From NCBI RefSeq assembly GCF_019834675.1, contig NZ_JABUBU010000005.1, positions 84,264-148,263 of the forward strand: a stretch of DNA of 64,000 nt, read 5' to 3'. Source of the DNA: Rhodococcoides corynebacterioides (GTDB lineage Bacteria > Actinomycetota > Actinomycetes > Mycobacteriales > Mycobacteriaceae). Made by a program: the position numbers and the translations under genes. Below, in pieces: positions 60,355-64,000 of this stretch. The notes under the pieces were generated by a model. It was not told the DNA's origin and ran no database searches. It was given only the letters and a program-made list of their open reading frames with translations. The stretch's first letter is position 1. Every line of letters begins with the position of its first letter.

Positions 60355-60921
60355 TCACGGCACACCGCCGTTCTGCAGCACCGATCCGGCCAGGCCGACG
60401 ACCACGGGCACGATGCCCAGGCAGACGAAGGCGGGCAGGAAGCACAACCCCAGCGGACCGGTGATCAACACCCCTGCCCGATCCGCCCGAGCGACGGCCT
60501 CGTCCTCGGCCCGGCTGCGTTGCGCCGCAGCGGCGTCCGTCAGCGCGTCCGCCACCGAGGTCCCCGAGCGTGCCGACCGACGCAGCACGCGCGCGACGGA
60601 TTCCGTGGCCGGATGCTCGGCCAGCGGAGCCCACGCCGCGTCCGGGTCGGCGCCCAGCGCGAGCAGCGCGCCCGCGCGGGTCAGCGACGACGCCACCGGC
60701 TCGGGGGCGACCGCGGCGACCGCATGCGCCGCCGCCGTCACCGTGGCGCCGCCCCGCACGCAGGCGGCCAGCAGATCGAGAATCCCGGCGATCGCATGCG
60801 GATCGCACGCCGCGGCCTCGGCCGGGGTCGACGTCGCGGACGGCGCCGAACCGCGCCGCTGCACCGGGCGAGCGGGGACGACGACCAGCCCGAGCGCGAG
60901 CAGCACCGCCGCCCAGGTCAC
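60355..60921 (-). CDS. tadC: TadC-like pilus membrane protein (Rv3657c-type)
   Basis: A 188-aa protein with type II secretion F-domain layout: an N-terminal helix, a helical cytosolic block (ARVLRRSARSGTSVADALTDAAAAQRSRAEDEA) and a C-terminal membrane pair (GPLGLCFLPAFVCLGIVPVVVGL). GTG 60921 overlaps the tadB stop. It forms the membrane platform with TadB. Confidence 0.85.
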   Translation of the reverse strand: MTWAAVLLALGLVVVPARPVQRRGSAPSATSTPAEAAACDPHAIAGILDLLAACVRGGATVTAAAHAVAAVAPEPVASSLTRAGALLALGADPDAAWAPLAEHPATESVARVLRRSARSGTSVADALTDAAAAQRSRAEDEAVARADRAGVLITGPLGLCFLPAFVCLGIVPVVVGLAGSVLQNGGVP

Positions 60922-61715
60922 GACGCCACCCCGGCGACGATGCGATCCGTCCACAGCAACCCGGCGCACACCAGCCCGACGCCGACGATCCCGAGCACCC
61001 CGCCCGCGCCGTCGCCGGTGAGCACGGCCAGCGGCGCCGCCCCCATCGCGTGCCCCAGCGCGATCCCGAGCAACGGCAGCCCCGACAGCACGGTGGCGGT
61101 CGCTCGCGCCCCGGCGGACGACGCCTCGGTGCGGCGAACGAAGCGCACCCGCGAGTCGAGGTCGTCCCGCACGGCGCGCAGAACGACGGCGGGCGCGAGA
61201 CCGTGCCGCTCGCAGATCGCCCACGCCGAGGCCGCGCGCGCCCATTCCGCCCGCGTGCCGGAGGCGTCGGCCGACGGCGCCCCCGCCGCGAGCAGCCCCG
61301 CCGACAGCGATCCGCCGAGCTCGGATCGTGCTGCCGCCGAGGCGAACCGGCTTCCCACCTCACCCGGGTGGTCACGCGCGACCGAGCGACACGCCTGCGC
61401 CGGGTCGATGCCCACGGCGAGTTCCGCCACCATCGTGTCCATCCCGCCGGCCAGCGCTCCGGCGACCGCGAGGTCCGCCCGGCGACGCGCCGCCGCCCGA
61501 CGTCGCCCCACCGCGGTGGCGATCGCGACGGTCGCCGCCACCGCCGGGAACGGGCCGAGCGTCGCCGCGACGAGCAGCACGACCAGGACGGCAGCAGCCG
61601 CCACCATCGGGCCCTGCTCGATGCGGACGGCCCGGCGCGGCCGTCCCCCGACGCGACGACGCGCGTCCGGCCGCGGCCACAGGAGGATCGCGGCGGCCAG
61701 ACCGATCAGGCTCAT
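60918..61715 (-). CDS. tadB: TadB-like pilus membrane protein (Rv3658c-type)
   Basis: A 265-aa protein with an N-terminal membrane pair, a central F-domain (DTMVAELAVGIDPAQACRSVA, then RAEWARAASAWAICERHGLAPAVVL) and a C-terminal pair of helices. ATG 61715 overlaps the tadA stop (ATGA). It is the partner of TadC. Confidence 0.87.
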   Translation of the reverse strand: MSLIGLAAAILLWPRPDARRRVGGRPRRAVRIEQGPMVAAAAVLVVLLVAATLGPFPAVAATVAIATAVGRRRAAARRRADLAVAGALAGGMDTMVAELAVGIDPAQACRSVARDHPGEVGSRFASAAARSELGGSLSAGLLAAGAPSADASGTRAEWARAASAWAICERHGLAPAVVLRAVRDDLDSRVRFVRRTEASSAGARATATVLSGLPLLGIALGHAMGAAPLAVLTGDGAGGVLGIVGVGLVCAGLLWTDRIVAGVAS

Positions 61716-62890
61716 CGCGGGCCTCGGAGGGACAGGACGTGGTGCAGACGGTCGTGACCCGGACCGCGCGGAACCTCCCGCGACCACGCCGGCACCACCC
61801 GGCAGACACCGTCGTCGCCGGGCGTCACGACGCCGATGGAGGCGAGAACCCGGCGGCCGTCGCTCAGCCGGGCGGTGTGCAGCACCACGTGCACCGCGGC
61901 CGCGAGCTGGCTGTGCAGGGCTGCTCGGGACAGACCGCCGAGCGCGGCCAGGGCCTCGAGACGCGCGGGCACCTCCTCGGGCGAGTTGGCGTGCACCGTC
62001 CCAGCGCCGCCGTCGTGCCCGGTGTTGAGAGCCGTCAACAGGTCGACCACCTCCGGCCCGCGGACCTCGCCCACCACGATCCGGTCCGGCCGCATCCGCA
62101 GCGCCTGACGCACGAGGTCACGCACCGTCACCTCGCCCACACCCTCGACGTTGGCCGGCCGGGCGACGAGGGTGACCACGTGCGGATGCGCCGGGGCGAG
62201 CTCGGCCGCGTCCTCGACGCAGACGATGCGCTCGGCGGCGTCCACGGCGCCGAGCAGGGCGGCGAGCAACGTGGTCTTCCCGGTTCCGGTGCCGCCCACC
62301 ACGAGGAAGGCAACGCGCCGGGACACGATGCGCCGCACCAGATTCTCGGCCTCGGGCGCGAAGGTCCCGGCCGCGGCGAGGGCGGACAGCCCCTGCGACG
62401 CGGGCCGCAGGACGCGGAGCGACAGACACGTCCCGCCCCGGGCCACCGGCGCGAGCACGGCGTGCAGCCGCACCCCGAACGACGCCGCGTCGACCCCCGG
62501 CAGGCGCCCGTCCACCCACGGCTGGGCGTCGTCGAGCCGGCGTCCGGCGGCCACGGCCAACCGCCCGGCGAGCCGACGCACGGCCGCGTCGTCGTCGAAC
62601 CGCACCGACGCCCGCTCCAGCCCGCGGCCGCGGTCCACCCAGACCTCGTCGGGGCCGGAGACGAGGACGTCCGTCACCCCGGGTTCGCGCAGCAGGCCGT
62701 CGAGCACGCCCGCCCCACGGAACTCGGTGTCGAGGACGTGCAGCACACGCAGGAGTTCCGCGTCGCCGACGACTCCGCCCGCCTCCGCGCGCACGGCGTC
62801 GGCGATGGCCGCCGGGGTCGGCTCCGAGCCGGCCGTGGTGAGCCGGTCCCGCACGCGGGTCAACAGGTCACCGGTCACCCAGCCCGTCAC
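61712..62890 (-). CDS. tadA: TadA/CpaF-type secretion ATPase
   Basis: A 392-aa GSPII_E ATPase. Walker A GGTGTGKT near residue 204, the Asp box CVEDAAEL near 229, Walker B-like [14 protein letters not shown] near 274, and the His box [15 protein letters not shown] near 290. It powers pilus assembly from the cytosolic side. GTG 62890 overlaps the Ssd stop. It corresponds to Rv3659c. Confidence 0.93.
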   Translation of the reverse strand: MTGWVTGDLLTRVRDRLTTAGSEPTPAAIADAVRAEAGGVVGDAELLRVLHVLDTEFRGAGVLDGLLREPGVTDVLVSGPDEVWVDRGRGLERASVRFDDDAAVRRLAGRLAVAAGRRLDDAQPWVDGRLPGVDAASFGVRLHAVLAPVARGGTCLSLRVLRPASQGLSALAAAGTFAPEAENLVRRIVSRRVAFLVVGGTGTGKTTLLAALLGAVDAAERIVCVEDAAELAPAHPHVVTLVARPANVEGVGEVTVRDLVRQALRMRPDRIVVGEVRGPEVVDLLTALNTGHDGGAGTVHANSPEEVPARLEALAALGGLSRAALHSQLAAAVHVVLHTARLSDGRRVLASIGVVTPGDDGVCRVVPAWSREVPRGPGHDRLHHVLSLRGPR

Positions 62891-63981
62891 GACGTCGTCC
62901 CCAGGACGGCGAGCACTGCCGCGGCGGCCGACGCGAGCGGCGACCGTGCCCGCAGGTCGAGTCCACCGTGGTCCAGCGCGGCGGCCAGACGCCGCTCGGG
63001 CCGCATGCTCGCCAGCACGGGAGCGCCGGCGGTGCGCTCGACGTCGTCCGCGCGAAGCCCGCCGGGGGCGGGACCGCGCACCACCAGACCGACGTTCGCC
63101 GCCCGGCTCGCCACGGTCGCGACGACGGCCCGCGCCGCCCACGATGCCCGCACCGTCGCGGGCACGACGACCACCACCAGATCCGCGGCGTCGACGGCGG
63201 CGTGCTGCTGCGGACCGGGAGCACGGGGCGCGTCGCACACGACGAGCTCGCCGCCGCGACGGCCGGAGGCCAGCACCGCGGTGACGGCGGCCGGGTCCAC
63301 CTCGGCCGACCCCGAACGTGCCGTCGACAGCACCGCCAGGCGGTTCCGCGACGGCAACGCGTCGTGCAGGGCGTGGGAGTCCACGCGGCCGCCCACCACC
63401 AGATCCGGCCAGCGCAGACCCGGCCGATCGTCCACGCCCGCAGCGAGATCGAGTCCACCACCCACCGGGTCCGCGTCCACCAGAATCGTCGGCACCGAGC
63501 GCGCCGACGTCAGGGCGAGAGCCGTGGCGAACACCGACGCGCCGGCGCCGCCGCAGCCCCCGACCACGGTCACCACCGCGCCGTCGTCCTCAGTCGCGGG
63601 CGACGCCGCGACCAGCGCCATGAGGTCCGCCTCCCGCGCCGGCAGATCGAGCACGTGCGGGGTCCCGAGCGAAGCTGCGCTCTGCCAGGCCGTCATGGTC
63701 GCGTCCCCGGCCGTCACGACGACGACGCCCGGTCGACTCGGGGCGCGCCGCCGGACCGCCTCGGCGGCGGCGGACTCCGACAGCACGACGACGTCCGCGG
63801 CGAGCCAGCGGGCGCGATCGGGCACCGACGTCTGCAGGTCGACCGCTCGGCCGGCGGCGGCGACCACGCGTCGGACACGATCGGACAGGGCGGGGTCGTC
63901 GACGACGACGGTCACAGCGCGGTCGTCGACGACGACGGTCACGGCGGGGTCGGCCGGCGGGGTGGGTCGGGGCGAGGTCAC
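62887..63981 (-). CDS. ssd: Septum-site-determining protein (Ssd/CpaE-like MinD-family ATPase)
   Basis: A 364-aa protein: an N-terminal receiver-like domain, then a ParA/MinD-type ATPase fold with a degenerate P-loop GGCGGAGASV near residue 142, LVDADPVGGGLDL near 172 and VVCDAP near 250. In mycobacteria the homologue (Rv3660c) affects septation; CpaE relatives place Tad pili. An N-terminal 9-residue repeat (AVTVVVDDR then AVTVVVDDP, a 27-bp duplication) is odd. GTG 63981 starts the operon. Confidence 0.88.
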   Translation of the reverse strand: MTSPRPTPPADPAVTVVVDDRAVTVVVDDPALSDRVRRVVAAAGRAVDLQTSVPDRARWLAADVVVLSESAAAEAVRRRAPSRPGVVVVTAGDATMTAWQSAASLGTPHVLDLPAREADLMALVAASPATEDDGAVVTVVGGCGGAGASVFATALALTSARSVPTILVDADPVGGGLDLAAGVDDRPGLRWPDLVVGGRVDSHALHDALPSRNRLAVLSTARSGSAEVDPAAVTAVLASGRRGGELVVCDAPRAPGPQQHAAVDAADLVVVVVPATVRASWAARAVVATVASRAANVGLVVRGPAPGGLRADDVERTAGAPVLASMRPERRLAAALDHGGLDLRARSPLASAAAAVLAVLGTTS

Positions 63982-64000
63982 ACCGCCGATGGTGCGGGGT

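Overview
The window is high-GC actinobacterial DNA and splits at a tRNA-Thr gene near 48.35 kb. The right third is ordinary chromosome. Its gene order is: DNA polymerase III delta-prime, topA, a 192-aa conserved protein, a cold-shock protein, a DUF1998-type helicase, then a reversed operon for a Tad-like pilus with a septum-site-determining (Ssd/CpaE-like) protein. From family knowledge this matches Mycobacterium tuberculosis Rv3644c to Rv3660c, so the host is probably one of the Mycobacteriales (Rhodococcus, Gordonia, Williamsia or a relative). The genus cannot be fixed from this window.

The left 48.3 kb is an integrated conjugative element (or integrated plasmid). Its right end is at the tRNA-Thr; its left end lies before position 1. 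The transfer module (0-16 kb) has a VirD4/TraG coupling protein, a DUF4913 protein, a very large methylase-helicase resembling phage P1 DarB, and a 2077-aa MobF (TrwC/TraI-type) relaxase whose 5' flank is a candidate oriT. Next, 16-22 kb carries short gene strings: a small HTH-like protein, a pentapeptide-repeat protein, an HNH endonuclease, a DUF6308/OB-fold pair and small membrane proteins. 21.7-25.3 kb is an insertion-like stretch bracketed by a 158-bp duplication. It holds a secreted cysteine-rich protein with a structured mRNA leader and a membrane pentapeptide protein.

25.6-38.3 kb is a mosaic: HicAB, an orphan DnaB N-terminal domain with an NrdH redoxin, secreted or anchored proteins (one with DUF2510), two lipoproteins, an excisionase-like HTH protein, a large ParB-domain protein and several small membrane proteins. 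Two or perhaps three promoters in this part share a palindromic operator. 38.5-43.1 kb is a type III restriction-modification pair. 43.2-48.1 kb has recombination scars, a parA/RHH partition pair with a repeat-bearing upstream region, an excisionase, an XRE-type regulator and a tyrosine integrase next to the tRNA.

The least explained signals are: (1) a palindrome placed between -35 and -10 at separate loci, which suggests an element-wide regulon; (2) a 10-nt segment in the leader of the secreted-protein gene exactly complementary to its own Shine-Dalgarno region; (3) a gene overprinted on the 5' end of the methylase-helicase frame; and (4) QLxLF sliding-clamp-binding motifs at the N-termini of element proteins. 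Most starts are inferred from ribosome sites, overlaps and protein-like composition; no database search was possible.
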